A stretch of DNA of 64,000 nucleotides from a virus. Positions 32,301-38,570 of this stretch are shown here, piece after piece (the stretch's first letter is position 1; each line of letters starts with the position of its first letter). The stretch lies in the IMG/VR virus record IMGVR_UViG_3300045971_000247, positions 1 through 64,000 of that record; one strand, written 5' to 3'. The notes under the pieces were generated by a model, which was not told the origin of the DNA, did not search any database, and saw only the letters and a program-made list of their open reading frames with translations. Made by a program: the position numbers and the translations under genes.

Positions 32301-33245
32301 TCCCACAGTGCCGCTACATCATCGTGCGAAAGACATTACGGGGCTGCGACACGGTGCGCTGATAGCAGTGTCCCCGTGGGGCAGCAACGGAAGAAGAACA
32401 CTGTGGACACTCCAGTGCAATTGCGGAATGCGCATTACCCGTTCAGCAACCGAGTTTCAGAAAGGCCGCACAAAAAGTTGCGGATGCCAAACCTCTTCGC
32501 TCATCTCCTTCAGCATATCAACCCATGGCATGTCCAAACATCCGACGTTTCACGTATGGCGGGGCATGCTGGACCGGTGTCAACTGCCTACACATCAATC
32601 ATGGGCGCGATACGGAGGGCGGGGCATCACAGTATGCGCGGCGTGGAGTTCGTTCGCCGCGTTCTGGGCAGACATGGGCTCGACCTACAAACCCGGTCTC
32701 TGTCTGGATCGCAAAGACAACATGGCGGGCTATTCACCCAGCAATTGTCACTGGGTCACGTACAAACAGAACAGCCGCAACACTCGTGCTCAAGCACTTA
32801 TCAATACACCTATCGGGCTGATTCCGTTGTGGCAGGCGTCGGAAATTTCGGGAATCAACAGCTCCACTCTCTCCTACAGGCGGGACGCAGGATGGTCAGC
32901 CGAACAGATGTTTCTCCCCCCGAAGACGTCTACGACCTAGTTGACGCGGGACCGCTACGCCGATTTACTGTTCGTGGCGACGACGGCAGACCTTTCATCG
33001 TCCACAACTGCGAGAACATCGTTCAGGCCCTGGCCCGCATCATCGTGCTCTACCAGCTGCTCGAACTGAGCAAGACGTACCGTGTGGTCATGACGACGCA
33101 CGACGAAGGCGTGCTGCACGTGCCGAAGCGCCAAGCCGAGTTCGCCTTCCAACGCATGATGAAGGCGATGACGACGCCGCTGCCCTGGTGCGAGGATCTT
33201 CCGCTGTCCGCCGAAGGTGGGTACGCGGAGGACTACAGCAAGTGA
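29361..33245 (+). CDS. Family A DNA polymerase with 3'-5' exonuclease and two inteins (1294 aa precursor, 697 aa spliced)
   Basis: The replicative polymerase. ATG at 29361 overlaps the helicase stop. Exonuclease motifs: VSIDFETFY (Asp37, Glu39), CHHTQFDGL and YCQNDGDE. Polymerase: motif A VVGDSGQIEAR (Asp439), motif B RFVGKV then CVLGLGFQMG split by intein 1, YGGLL then CENIVQALAR split by intein 2, motif C TTHDEGVLHV (Asp1248). Intein 1 covers residues 494-782 and intein 2 residues 909-1216, so activity requires both to splice. Removing them restores normal family A spacing. Two HNH endonuclease genes overlap the inteins in other frames. Confidence 0.92.
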   Translation: MNWKTAIRKATQYIVPEFARPIFRSKDVDWDRLVSIDFETFYDDDYTLLKLSTSEYVRDPRFKAQMLYLKVGRKPARIIPPNRIATELRKINWATHALLCHHTQFDGLILSHHYGVVPSFYYDTLSMARGLHSNEIGAGLDEVSMYYGGAGKVQGVLETTKGVLNWSPELFKRVTPYCQNDGDEMLRVFEEMIYALPEEEVDLINVIVRMFCDPVLEIDRPRVEAELAREVKERDELLTGIVNTAAYYEDKTVLKTKAERALVGKERDLLIAKRILGSNEKFAGLLLDESVDPPVKLSPAWMKKDKAAREADPEGKWTYAFAKDDIEFQNLPDVQERWQSIFDLNDTKQVKLAAEKSIRLRALVDARIAVKSTTNITRAERLLTASTNGMRLPAYYAYSRAHTHRLGGGDKRNLQNLKRGGELRRSIRAQKGHVLVVGDSGQIEARTNAWLWRQDDLLTIFRNKGDPYCDMASVVYGRIITKADATERFVGKVCVAGDTLVLTNHGVKSIVDVRSNDMLWDGTAWVLHDGLVRQGTKQVFRRHGFAATRDHEILTERGWQEWSAVLTDPSLFQSALNSATSPLYVGNTTFPETGNLGVTGLYADAPAVLKTWSMSAASKLAAALGAIHAPKSPPPLNATGPTNTQWPATSTVLGCSIDYRQQSLVVQTPTTLRTNITDCGAFQWLLNGVQIAQRFLSMFKLCLDGTIRRLNSTESTTAAITNRTISDFARRAPTCATAVKSKTWNSASATLSETTQTYDLANAGPNCRFTVLTEAGPLIIHNCVLGLGFQMGAKKLQMTLAKGALGGPPVFITLAEAERWVKLYRNKNRKIEAGWRICTGIIEDMAAGRTGAHGPINWEANKVWLPNGMCLHYPDLKKAVGDQGFEEWTYGSTLKGTPIRKKLYGGLLCLGAGTQVLTDNGWKSIVEVRSDDKVWDGTNWVEHSGVIYKGKKQTIDFGGVRITANHEVLVEETWLPAGCTSHSAATSSCERHYGAATRCADSSVPVGQQRKKNTVDTPVQLRNAHYPFSNRVSERPHKKLRMPNLFAHLLQHINPWHVQTSDVSRMAGHAGPVSTAYTSIMGAIRRAGHHSMRGVEFVRRVLGRHGLDLQTRSLSGSQRQHGGLFTQQLSLGHVQTEQPQHSCSSTYQYTYRADSVVAGVGNFGNQQLHSLLQAGRRMVSRTDVSPPEDVYDLVDAGPLRRFTVRGDDGRPFIVHNCENIVQALARIIVLYQLLELSKTYRVVMTTHDEGVLHVPKRQAEFAFQRMMKAMTTPLPWCEDLPLSAEGGYAEDYSK
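30840..31706 (+). mobile_element. Intein 1 in polymerase motif B (289 aa)
   Basis: Starts with Cys1 (CVAGDTLVLTNHG, block A), block B is TRDHEILTERGW with Thr-x-x-His, block F is QTYDLANAGPNCRF and block G is GPLIIHN followed by extein Cys+1. All blocks are in the polymerase frame without interruption. Between about residues 68 and 255 of the intein the frame is open but shows no recognised domain, because that DNA also encodes an HNH endonuclease in frame +2. Confidence 0.93.
30917..31657 (+). CDS. HNH homing endonuclease nested out of frame inside intein 1 (up to 246 aa)
   Basis: Frame +2 relative to the intein. From residue 59 the protein has the layout of phage zinc-finger HNH homing enzymes: FGDLTVVRWEHY, a CRCTCG ... 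RCNSC zinc site, then SAIARCANPNN, YKHYGLRGISVAAEW and LELDRINNSGNYEPNN (Asp194) with IRFRSKGANMRNRR. The coding region begins 77 nt into the intein and stops 49 nt before its end, so it lies completely within it. The first ~58 residues overlap blocks A-B and may not all be translated; the ATGs at 30917 and 30932 lack good ribosome sites and GTGs at 31034/31043 are alternatives. It would drive spread of the intein at motif B. Confidence 0.88.
   Translation: MGRYSMGAPRRTCPPRNETSIQKARLRRHTGPRNPDGTWVAGVVRGPYRPFPFSVGAQFGDLTVVRWEHYVSRDGKPWGYRPVCRCTCGAENMVYVSSLKAGRSTRCNSCAKVAAATKRYWAYKHAMASDEHRTRLLNRLSSAIARCANPNNASYKHYGLRGISVAAEWRADRAAFLIHVQTLPGWDDPTLELDRINNSGNYEPNNIRFRSKGANMRNRRKVEDLEQRIRDLERDNADLRSRKRRT
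32085..33008 (+). mobile_element. Intein 2 in a conserved polymerase helix (308 aa)
   Basis: Cys1 (CLGAGTQVLTDNGWKSIVEV, block A), block B TANHEVLVEETW with Thr-x-x-His, block F VYDLVDAGPLRRFTV, block G GRPFIVHN then extein Cys+1 (CENIVQALAR). Flanking regions closely resemble intein 1: both contain near-identical DNA around ...TCTATCGTCGA.GT.CGATCT.ATGAT. The interior polymerase frame has no recognisable domain and overlaps an HNH gene in frame +1. Confidence 0.93.
32152..32940 (+). CDS. HNH homing endonuclease nested out of frame inside intein 2 (up to 262 aa)
   Basis: Frame +1 relative to the intein. From about residue 62: ITGLRHGALIAVSPW, a CNCG ... KSCGC zinc site, FHVWRGMLDRCQLPTHQSW, then RYGGRGITVCAAW and LCLDRKDNMAGYSPSNCHWV (Asp186). 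A C-terminal helix-turn-helix-like segment (PLWQASEISGINSSTLSYRR then GWSAEQM) resembles NUMOD-type DNA-binding repeats. It begins 67 nt into the intein and ends 68 nt before its end. Start uncertain: ATG 32152, 32167, 32257 or GTG ~32308. Confidence 0.88.
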   Translation: MIKYGMVLTGWSIQVSSTKAKSKPSTSAVCASPPTMKSSSRKRGSPLDAHPTVPLHHRAKDITGLRHGALIAVSPWGSNGRRTLWTLQCNCGMRITRSATEFQKGRTKSCGCQTSSLISFSISTHGMSKHPTFHVWRGMLDRCQLPTHQSWARYGGRGITVCAAWSSFAAFWADMGSTYKPGLCLDRKDNMAGYSPSNCHWVTYKQNSRNTRAQALINTPIGLIPLWQASEISGINSSTLSYRRDAGWSAEQMFLPPKTSTT

Positions 33246-33484
33246 GCGTCGCCGCGGGTGCATGGCCTGCGTGGGTCGAGATTTGGCAAGACATACACGA
33301 ATGCAAGACCCGCGTCATCGTCCACCACAAAACTCTGGAATACAGGTTCGTGGTCGACACCCACGCTTATCCATACAAGGAACTGCGCGACCACATCTAC
33401 GCGATCAAAGGCTCTCTCGTGCGTCAGCAAGGGATCATTGACGCAGTCACCAAGAAACTCACCTCCAACTCTGAACGACCATGA
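33242..33484 (+). CDS. Unrecognised small protein (80 aa)
   Basis: GTG start overlapping the polymerase stop. Sequence has AWPAWVEIWQDIHECKTRV and an LEYRFVVDTHAYPYKELR segment with a KKL end. No motif. Position suggests a polymerase-associated factor, unproven. Confidence 0.5.
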   Translation: MSVAAGAWPAWVEIWQDIHECKTRVIVHHKTLEYRFVVDTHAYPYKELRDHIYAIKGSLVRQQGIIDAVTKKLTSNSERP

Positions 33485-33795
33485 CCCTCAAGATCGAATG
33501 CCCTGAATACTTCGCCGACGTGGAGATGTTCGCGCACGACAACGAATGCTCCGAAGCCCTGCTCACCGGCTTTCAACGGTTGCGGAACATGTGCAAGGAG
33601 GATGAGGTCGTCTACCTGCACAAGGACTTCGCGCCGCTGAGCTTCGCCTTCCTCCTGACCGACGGCAAGCGCAACCGGCTCGTCGGCGGCCTGATCTACA
33701 GCGGCCCCGGTCAAGTCCTGAACGGCGGCGCACCGACCTTCACGGTCAGCGTCGAGCCACACACCGGTGAGCACAAGTGGTCGGTCCACACCTGA
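33481..33795 (+). CDS. DUF4120-like protein (104 aa)
   Basis: The C-terminal part (VGGLIYSGPGQ ... TFTVSVEPHTG then WSVHT) resembles the GGLIYHG...SV-x-L/I-x-P...W-x-I-H-T pattern of DUF4120, a phage/plasmid family of unknown role. Middle segment VVYLHKDFAPLSFAFLL. Moderately uncertain. Ends the polymerase operon. Confidence 0.5.
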   Translation: MTLKIECPEYFADVEMFAHDNECSEALLTGFQRLRNMCKEDEVVYLHKDFAPLSFAFLLTDGKRNRLVGGLIYSGPGQVLNGGAPTFTVSVEPHTGEHKWSVHT

Positions 33796-33820
33796 AATTT
33801 TTCTTCCCAACCGTCTGTCA

Positions 33821-33831
33821 TCTAAGATAGA
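33821..33831 (+). promoter_or_regulatory. TCTAAGATAGA motif, candidate promoter of the 33859 gene
   Basis: Identical 11-mer to 17659-17669, 28 nt upstream of the next ATG and 26 nt after the previous stop. The AAGGAAAC ribosome site follows. Confidence 0.4.
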
Positions 33832-33858
33832 CTAACGCTCATACAAGGAAACAAAACG

Positions 33859-34290
33859 ATGGTCGCTGTCACCTCCCCCACCGCCAAGGCCCGCGTCAAG
33901 GCCGCCCCTGTCACCGTCGGTTCGCTGATCGACGCCCTCTGGACCCAGCGTGAAGCCAAGCGCGAACTCGAAGCCAAGATCAAGGAAATCGAGACCCTCA
34001 TGGCGCAGTACGAGGAACAACTCGACATCCAGATGGCCAAGGACGGCGTAATCAAGGCCAACGGGGCGCACGCCTCGGCCTCGTTCTCCAGCACCGTCAG
34101 CGCCAGCGTCGAAGGCGAAGGCGGCTGGGATCTGGCCTTCCCCTGGATCGCCAAGCACAAGTATTGGTCCCTGCTGCGCAAGCAGCTGAACGACGCCGCC
34201 TACCGCGAAATCCTGGAAGCCGGCAAGAAGGTGCCCGGCATTCAGCCCTTCACCAAAAAGCGCCTCACCCTCCGCTCCCTGTCGTCCTGA
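33859..34290 (+). CDS. Putative recombination/replication accessory protein (143 aa)
   Basis: N-terminal coiled coil (QREAKRELEAKIKEIETLMA), a Gly/Ser-rich strand region, then GGWDLAFPWIAKHKYWSLLR and IPG-like FTKKRLTL at the end. Phage proteins of this design are often found just before ssDNA-binding or exonuclease genes. No activity motif; function unknown. Strong ribosome site AAGGAAAC. Confidence 0.55.
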   Translation: MVAVTSPTAKARVKAAPVTVGSLIDALWTQREAKRELEAKIKEIETLMAQYEEQLDIQMAKDGVIKANGAHASASFSSTVSASVEGEGGWDLAFPWIAKHKYWSLLRKQLNDAAYREILEAGKKVPGIQPFTKKRLTLRSLSS

Positions 34291-34320
34291 CATCTCACAT
34301 CGAAGAAAGACACCCAGCCC

Positions 34321-35091
34321 ATGGCCACCTCCAAACCTCTCAAGTCTGCTGGCCCCGCCAGCACCAGCGTCGTGCCCCGCAAGGCCAGCGCTGGCGCCAT
34401 CGTCTCCATCAAGGAGGCGATCGCCGCCCAGGTCGCCACCCTCGGTGACCGCATCGCCCCGCCGGGCGGCAGCAAGATCAAGCTGTCCGCCGGCAAGATG
34501 ACCCTGCCCGACGGCACCACCACCCCCGGCCCCCTGGAGGTCGTGGTCGTCGACTTCGTGGCCCGCAACATGTTCTACGAAGGCGACTACGACGCGAACA
34601 ACATCCAGCCGCCCGTGTGCTTCGCCATCGGCACGAACCCGCTCAAGATGGTGCCGTCGGCCAACAGCCCGCTGCCCCAGGCCGAGTCGTGCAGCGCCTG
34701 CCCCATGAACCAGTTCGGCAGCAAGGGCAAGGGCAAGGCGTGCAAGAACGAGCGCTCGCTGGCCGTCCTGCCCCCGGGCTCGGACAAAGACACGCCGCTG
34801 TGGCAGCTGAACGTGTCGCCGACGGGCGTCAAGTCCTTCGACGGCTACGTGGCCGGTATCGCACGCACGTTCCAGACGATCCCGGCCGGCGTCGTGACCA
34901 CGGTGGAACTCGACCCCAACGAGAGCTACCCACGCCTGATCTTCAACAACCCGGTGCCGAACCCGGATCTGGCCGGCGACTTCGCCCGCCAGGAAGAAGC
35001 CCGCGCGATGCTGGCCGTCGAGCCCGACGTGTCGGGCTACGAGGCCGCCAAGCCGAAGGCTGCACCGAAGCGCCCGGCCGTTCGTCGGTAG
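34321..35091 (+). CDS. Putative ssDNA-binding protein (256 aa)
   Basis: Ala/Pro-rich N-terminus, central region with VVVVDFVARNMFYEGDYDAN, then a Cys cluster (SCSACPMNQFGSKGKGKACK) probably binding zinc, an aromatic-rich FDGYVAGIARTF region and a basic C-terminus. The C-x-x-C-P-x-N-x-F-G-S...G-K-A-C-K-N-x-R pattern is common in phage proteins beside exonuclease and polymerase genes. ssDNA binding is inferred from context and composition; not certain. Confidence 0.6.
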   Translation: MATSKPLKSAGPASTSVVPRKASAGAIVSIKEAIAAQVATLGDRIAPPGGSKIKLSAGKMTLPDGTTTPGPLEVVVVDFVARNMFYEGDYDANNIQPPVCFAIGTNPLKMVPSANSPLPQAESCSACPMNQFGSKGKGKACKNERSLAVLPPGSDKDTPLWQLNVSPTGVKSFDGYVAGIARTFQTIPAGVVTTVELDPNESYPRLIFNNPVPNPDLAGDFARQEEARAMLAVEPDVSGYEAAKPKAAPKRPAVRR

Positions 35092-35101
35092 TTTTGTGGA
35101 C

Positions 35102-35127
35102 GTCCTACCCCTACTTGAGGGGAGGAC
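35102..35127 (+). other. Stable hairpin in the 35092-35151 gap
   Basis: Two 5-bp stems joined by one bulged A (35102-35112 with 35118-35127), 5-nt loop, no T-run. Could be an mRNA processing or regulatory element between the ssDNA-binding gene and the next. Confidence 0.35.
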
Positions 35128-35151
35128 ATTCCCACCTCGAACAACAGAATC

Positions 35152-35400
35152 ATGGCAACCCGTAAGCACTACATCCAACAGGCTTTGGAGTCCTTCTCCA
35201 GTCTGTCGAAAACGCTCGACGAGTTGACTGAAGAAGAAGTGTTGGCGTGCCTCGAACTTGAGGCATCCAGCCGCCGCAGGCAGTCCATCCTGGACCGCCT
35301 GATTTCCAGGGCCGTTCGCCTCAACGAACTGCTCTACAACCGCCAACTCAAGGATAAATTCCATGGCACGCGCTCCCTCGAAGATCATGTCCGTCGCTGA
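35152..35400 (+). CDS. Unrecognised helical protein (82 aa)
   Basis: All-helical with a LDELTEEEVLACLELEASSR segment and a basic C-terminus. Overlaps the next gene by 38 nt in another frame. No family recognised. Confidence 0.5.
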   Translation: MATRKHYIQQALESFSSLSKTLDELTEEEVLACLELEASSRRRQSILDRLISRAVRLNELLYNRQLKDKFHGTRSLEDHVRR

Positions 35401-35749
35401 AAAGAAAGCGGCCGAGACGAACCTGAAGTCCGCACTGAAGATCGTCAACACCGGCATCAAGGCCAGTGAAGCCGACGTGGCCGTCGCCAACAAGGCGCTG
35501 GTCGACGCCAAGAAACAGGCCGACACCCTGGTCGCCGTTGCCAACAAGGCCCACGACAAGGCCCTGAAGGAAGGCGGCAAGCTCATCGCCACCGCCCAGA
35601 AGGCTGTCGACGCCGCGGCGAAGAAGCACACCAAGGCCTTTGACGCCGCCGCCAAGGGCCGCGAAAAGCTCAACAACCAGCTGACCGCCCTGGCCGAAAC
35701 GCCGGCCGAACCCGCCAAGCGCGGCCCCAAGCCGAAGGTCGCCGCCTGA
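35363..35749 (+). CDS. Lys/Ala-rich histone-like protein (128 aa)
   Basis: Almost entirely Lys/Ala with repeated KK-A-x-x and ANKA motifs (VANKALVDAKKQADTLVAVA), ending PAKRGPKPKVAA. Predicted long coiled coil with a disordered AT-hook-like tail, as in H1-type nucleoid proteins. Probably binds DNA non-specifically. Overlaps the previous gene. Confidence 0.6.
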   Translation: MARAPSKIMSVAEKKAAETNLKSALKIVNTGIKASEADVAVANKALVDAKKQADTLVAVANKAHDKALKEGGKLIATAQKAVDAAAKKHTKAFDAAAKGREKLNNQLTALAETPAEPAKRGPKPKVAA

Positions 35750-35814
35750 GTCTGGGCGTGTTCTGTTTTACCCGCACCTCGGTGAGGCGTGGTGACGTAG
35801 TTTGATGAGGGACC

Positions 35815-36369
35815 ATGCAAAAATTCGGCCATGTCATGATTGACCTGGAGACCCTCGGCACCGCTGCCGATTCGGTCATTCTCTCCATCGGAGCCGTGCG
35901 CTTCGACCTCGACTCGGACAACATCGACGACGCGGGTTTCTACCGCAGCATCTCGATCGACTCCAATCTCGATTACAAGCGCCGCATCCAGGAAGACACC
36001 CTCATCTGGTGGCTCAAGCAGAGCCCTGAAGCGCAGAAGGTGTTTACCGAACCCAAGGAAACCCTCCTGACTGCGCTCACCGAGTTCTCCGACTGGTTGG
36101 ACGACGGCTCCGCAATGATGTGGAGCAACGGCGCCGACTTCGACCTACCGACGGTGGCCCACGCCTACCATCAAGTCGTGATGGACGTGCCCTGGAAGTT
36201 CTGGAACAGCCGGTGCTACCGGACCTTCAAGGGTCTGCCGGGCATGAAGAACGTGAACGTACCGCGCATGGGGACGCACCACAACGCCCTTCAGGACGCG
36301 GTGTTCCAGGCACAGCACCTCCAGGCCATGCACAAGGCGCTGTTCGGTAAGAAGGCGGTGAAAGCATGA
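35815..36369 (+). CDS. DEDD-type 3'-5' exonuclease (184 aa)
   Basis: Motif I VMIDLETLGT (Asp10, Glu12), motif II SNGADFDLP, motif III HHNALQDA (His, Asp). This is the DnaQ/Rv2179c-like exonuclease family found in phages. It could proofread, degrade primers or trim ends. Start ATG preceded by GAGGGACC. Confidence 0.85.
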   Translation: MQKFGHVMIDLETLGTAADSVILSIGAVRFDLDSDNIDDAGFYRSISIDSNLDYKRRIQEDTLIWWLKQSPEAQKVFTEPKETLLTALTEFSDWLDDGSAMMWSNGADFDLPTVAHAYHQVVMDVPWKFWNSRCYRTFKGLPGMKNVNVPRMGTHHNALQDAVFQAQHLQAMHKALFGKKAVKA

Positions 36370-36665
36370 ACATCGACGCCACCCTGGCTGAGCGCGGGAC
36401 GCGCTACGGTCAGTACACGAGCCACGCGCGCATCACCCAGGACTTGAAGAAGGTGATGCACGCCGAGCCGAAGTGGGCGCAGCTGGACGCCCACCAGAAG
36501 GAGACCTTGGAGATGATCGCCCACAAGATCGGACGCATCCTCAACGGCGACCCGAACTACCATGACAGCTGGCACGACATCGTGGGCTACGCCAAGCTGA
36601 CGGCGGACGAACTGCTGCCCAAGGAAGTCAAGCCGGCTGGGAAGCCCGCCCGTGGCCGGGCTTGA
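36366..36665 (+). CDS. DUF6378-like phage protein (99 aa)
   Basis: Pattern TLAERGTRYGQY ... KETLEMIAHKIGRILNGDPN then YHDSWHDIVGYAKL is typical of the DUF6378 family common in phages. Role unknown. Overlaps the exonuclease stop (ATGA). Confidence 0.7.
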   Translation: MNIDATLAERGTRYGQYTSHARITQDLKKVMHAEPKWAQLDAHQKETLEMIAHKIGRILNGDPNYHDSWHDIVGYAKLTADELLPKEVKPAGKPARGRA

Positions 36666-37098
36666 GAACACGTTCATCCAGAGCGTGCATCGGCATCTCC
36701 CGCCGAGTCCGCCGCCCGTCGCCACCATGGCGACGTGGCCCGCGGAAGTGCTCTACCGGATGAAGAACCACAACCAGTACAACAGCGGCATCGCTGATGT
36801 CTGGTACGACTGTGATCCGCGGCGACAAGGACAAGACCTCTGGGTCGAGTACAAGTACGTCGTGATCCCGAAGAGAGACGAGACGTTGATCGTTCCTGGA
36901 CTCAGCCCTCTTCAATTCGATTGGCTGACGGCGCGCTTACGAGCGGGCAGGAACGTGACCGTCATCGTCGGGTGCAAAGAAGGCGGCGTCTGTCTTCTCA
37001 CGGATCAGTGGGAAGGGTTGCCCACCAAGGTCTTTCGAAAACAACTTCAAACTCGGCAAGACCTCGCCAGATATATCAAGACGCTCGTAAACTCTTAA
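36652..37098 (+). CDS. VRR-NUC/Holliday-resolvase-like nuclease (148 aa)
   Basis: GTG start at 36652. ENTFIQSVHRHLP, then YNSGIADVWYDC and LWVEYKYVVIP form the D...E-x-K active site of PD-(D/E)XK VRR-type nucleases; LSPLQFDWL and VIVGCKEGG follow. Likely processes branched DNA. Overlaps DUF6378 by 14 nt. Confidence 0.75.
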   Translation: MAGLENTFIQSVHRHLPPSPPPVATMATWPAEVLYRMKNHNQYNSGIADVWYDCDPRRQGQDLWVEYKYVVIPKRDETLIVPGLSPLQFDWLTARLRAGRNVTVIVGCKEGGVCLLTDQWEGLPTKVFRKQLQTRQDLARYIKTLVNS

Positions 37099-37122
37099 AC
37101 CCCGAGCGTTCCAGGAGGATTG

Positions 37123-37512
37123 ATGAGGATCAACGAAGACGGGCTGTTCCCGGCGCTAGAAGCCGTGCTGAAAAAAGCCAGCGAGCCCCTCGACTGCCAG
37201 ACCCTGTACGACATGCCCGCCATCCGCGAACACGCCGCCTCTGTCAACCGGGTATCCGATTACCTTGGCGGACTCTGGCGCAAGGGCAAGGTGGTCCGTC
37301 ACGCAGCCTCCCGTGCTGACGGCACACGCGGCCCACGGTGGGCCTACAGCTGGAAAGGCGACCGCGGCACCAAGCTGCACGCCAAACTGAACGAAGGCCT
37401 GGAGTACACACCAAAGATCCTGGCTGACCGCCCATCGCTGCTCATCACCGAAGAGGGCAGCAAGGTCACGATCGAACTACCCAACCTCATCCTGGTCATC
37501 ATGACGAAGTAG
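37123..37512 (+). CDS. Winged-helix-like protein (129 aa)
   Basis: AGGAGG precedes the ATG at 37123. N-terminal helices (LFPALEAVLKKASEPLDCQT), a VNRVSDYLGGLWRKGKVVRH segment that looks like a winged-helix recognition helix and wing, and a basic middle. Small DNA-binding protein is the best guess. Ends at a terminator. Confidence 0.55.
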   Translation: MRINEDGLFPALEAVLKKASEPLDCQTLYDMPAIREHAASVNRVSDYLGGLWRKGKVVRHAASRADGTRGPRWAYSWKGDRGTKLHAKLNEGLEYTPKILADRPSLLITEEGSKVTIELPNLILVIMTK

Positions 37513-37529
37513 CCACACGCTGCTCCTTG

Positions 37530-37549
37530 AACCGGCTCAGGCCGGTTTT
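37530..37549 (+). terminator. Rho-independent terminator
   Basis: 7-bp stem AACCGGC/GCCGGTT (37530-37536 with 37541-37547), TCAG loop, then TTTTC. Closes the exonuclease/nuclease unit. Confidence 0.75.
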
Positions 37550-37583
37550 CTTTGCCCTTCAATCTTTAATCTGTGTTCGATCT

Positions 37584-37808
37584 ATGCTGACTGTCGAAGA
37601 AAACGCTTCCGCTCGTCGCCAAGGCTGGATGTTGGTCGAAGTCTTCGATCTGCGCACTGGTCGCGCTCGTCCTGAAATTCTCCCAATCGCTTTCACCGCT
37701 CCCTTCAACACCGCGCGCGCCACCACCGGCTGGGTCATTGCCCGAGCCAAGGCCGGTGACGCGCTCGCACAGAAGGCCCTTCAACTCGTCATGCAAGGAC
37801 TCAAATGA
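37584..37808 (+). CDS. Unrecognised small protein (74 aa), possibly leaderless
   Basis: The ATG directly follows TTCGATCT with no Shine-Dalgarno sequence, and the gap from the terminator is ~34 nt, so the transcript may start at or next to the ATG. Basic and Ala-rich; no motif. Confidence 0.5.
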   Translation: MLTVEENASARRQGWMLVEVFDLRTGRARPEILPIAFTAPFNTARATTGWVIARAKAGDALAQKALQLVMQGLK

Positions 37809-38254
37809 GTACCCGCTCCCGCATCGGCTATCAACTCGACGACGGCACCGTCCGTTCGATCTATTGCCACAACGATGGCTACATCGACGCACCCCACGGC
37901 GTCGGCTACAAGCTGCTCACGTACTTCAACAACTTGGCGTCCGCCCAGGCCATCGTGTCACTCGGCAACCTGAGTTCGCTGTACCCCAAGCTGGCACCGC
38001 CGAAGAACAAGAAACACTCCATCGACGACCCGATCAAGGGCGTCACGGTGGCCTACACGCGTGACCGCGGTGAACCCGACTGCAAGGGCGTCACCGACCG
38101 CGATGACGCTCGCTTCTTCGCTGGGGGCGAGGAGTACAACTATCTGTTCCGCCATGGCATGTGGCTGGTGCAGTCGGATCACGGCGCCGACGAGCGATTC
38201 AAGTTGCCGACCGACCTAACCGTCGCCGTCACCACCCAGAGACTGACGGCATGA
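37805..38254 (+). CDS. Conserved phage accessory protein (149 aa)
   Basis: STRSRIGYQLDDGTVRSIYC then HNDGYID and GVGYKLLTYFN fit a conserved phage family of unknown role (the 'SRIGI...DG...SIYCHWDGY' type). ATGA overlap with the previous stop. Confidence 0.65.
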   Translation: MSTRSRIGYQLDDGTVRSIYCHNDGYIDAPHGVGYKLLTYFNNLASAQAIVSLGNLSSLYPKLAPPKNKKHSIDDPIKGVTVAYTRDRGEPDCKGVTDRDDARFFAGGEEYNYLFRHGMWLVQSDHGADERFKLPTDLTVAVTTQRLTA

Positions 38255-38442
38255 CCAACTCCCGAACCGTCCTCCGCGCCCACCTTGCCGTTTGGTACAT
38301 GGTGGAAGTCGGCGAAGCCTCTCACCCAACCGTCATCGACACCGACGGCCACCGCAAGCAATGGGTGGGCATCGGTTGGATCGACGAAGGCCCCGCAACC
38401 GCCGAAGACAAGGCGACCCTCCCCTACGTCAAGGAGGACTGA
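38251..38442 (+). CDS. Unrecognised small protein (63 aa)
   Basis: ATGA overlap. VLRAHLAVWYMVEVGEASHP and an acidic C-terminus. No family recognised. Confidence 0.5.
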   Translation: MTNSRTVLRAHLAVWYMVEVGEASHPTVIDTDGHRKQWVGIGWIDEGPATAEDKATLPYVKED

Positions 38443-38570
38443 TGACTTTCGCCCACATCTGCGCCATCTTGGCCGCCAAGCGCTGTGCCGCAAACGGCAT
38501 GACGGTCAAGAACATCGCCCTTCAGGCCAAACGTCACCCCTCAACCATTCGCCGCTGGATCAACACATGA
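38442..38570 (+). CDS. HTH mini-protein (42 aa)
   Basis: AAGGAGGACTG precedes the ATG. MTVKNIALQAKRHPSTIRRW at residues ~20-39 is a compact helix-turn-helix of the resolvase/HTH_23 style. Too short for a full repressor; may act as a small regulator. Confidence 0.5.
   Translation: MTFAHICAILAAKRCAANGMTVKNIALQAKRHPSTIRRWINT

Noticed and set aside
30840-33008. Group I or II introns in the polymerase gene
   Set aside because: HNH proteins of this type often sit in introns, but here the polymerase frame is open throughout and has intein blocks A, B, F and G with Cys1, HN and Cys+1.
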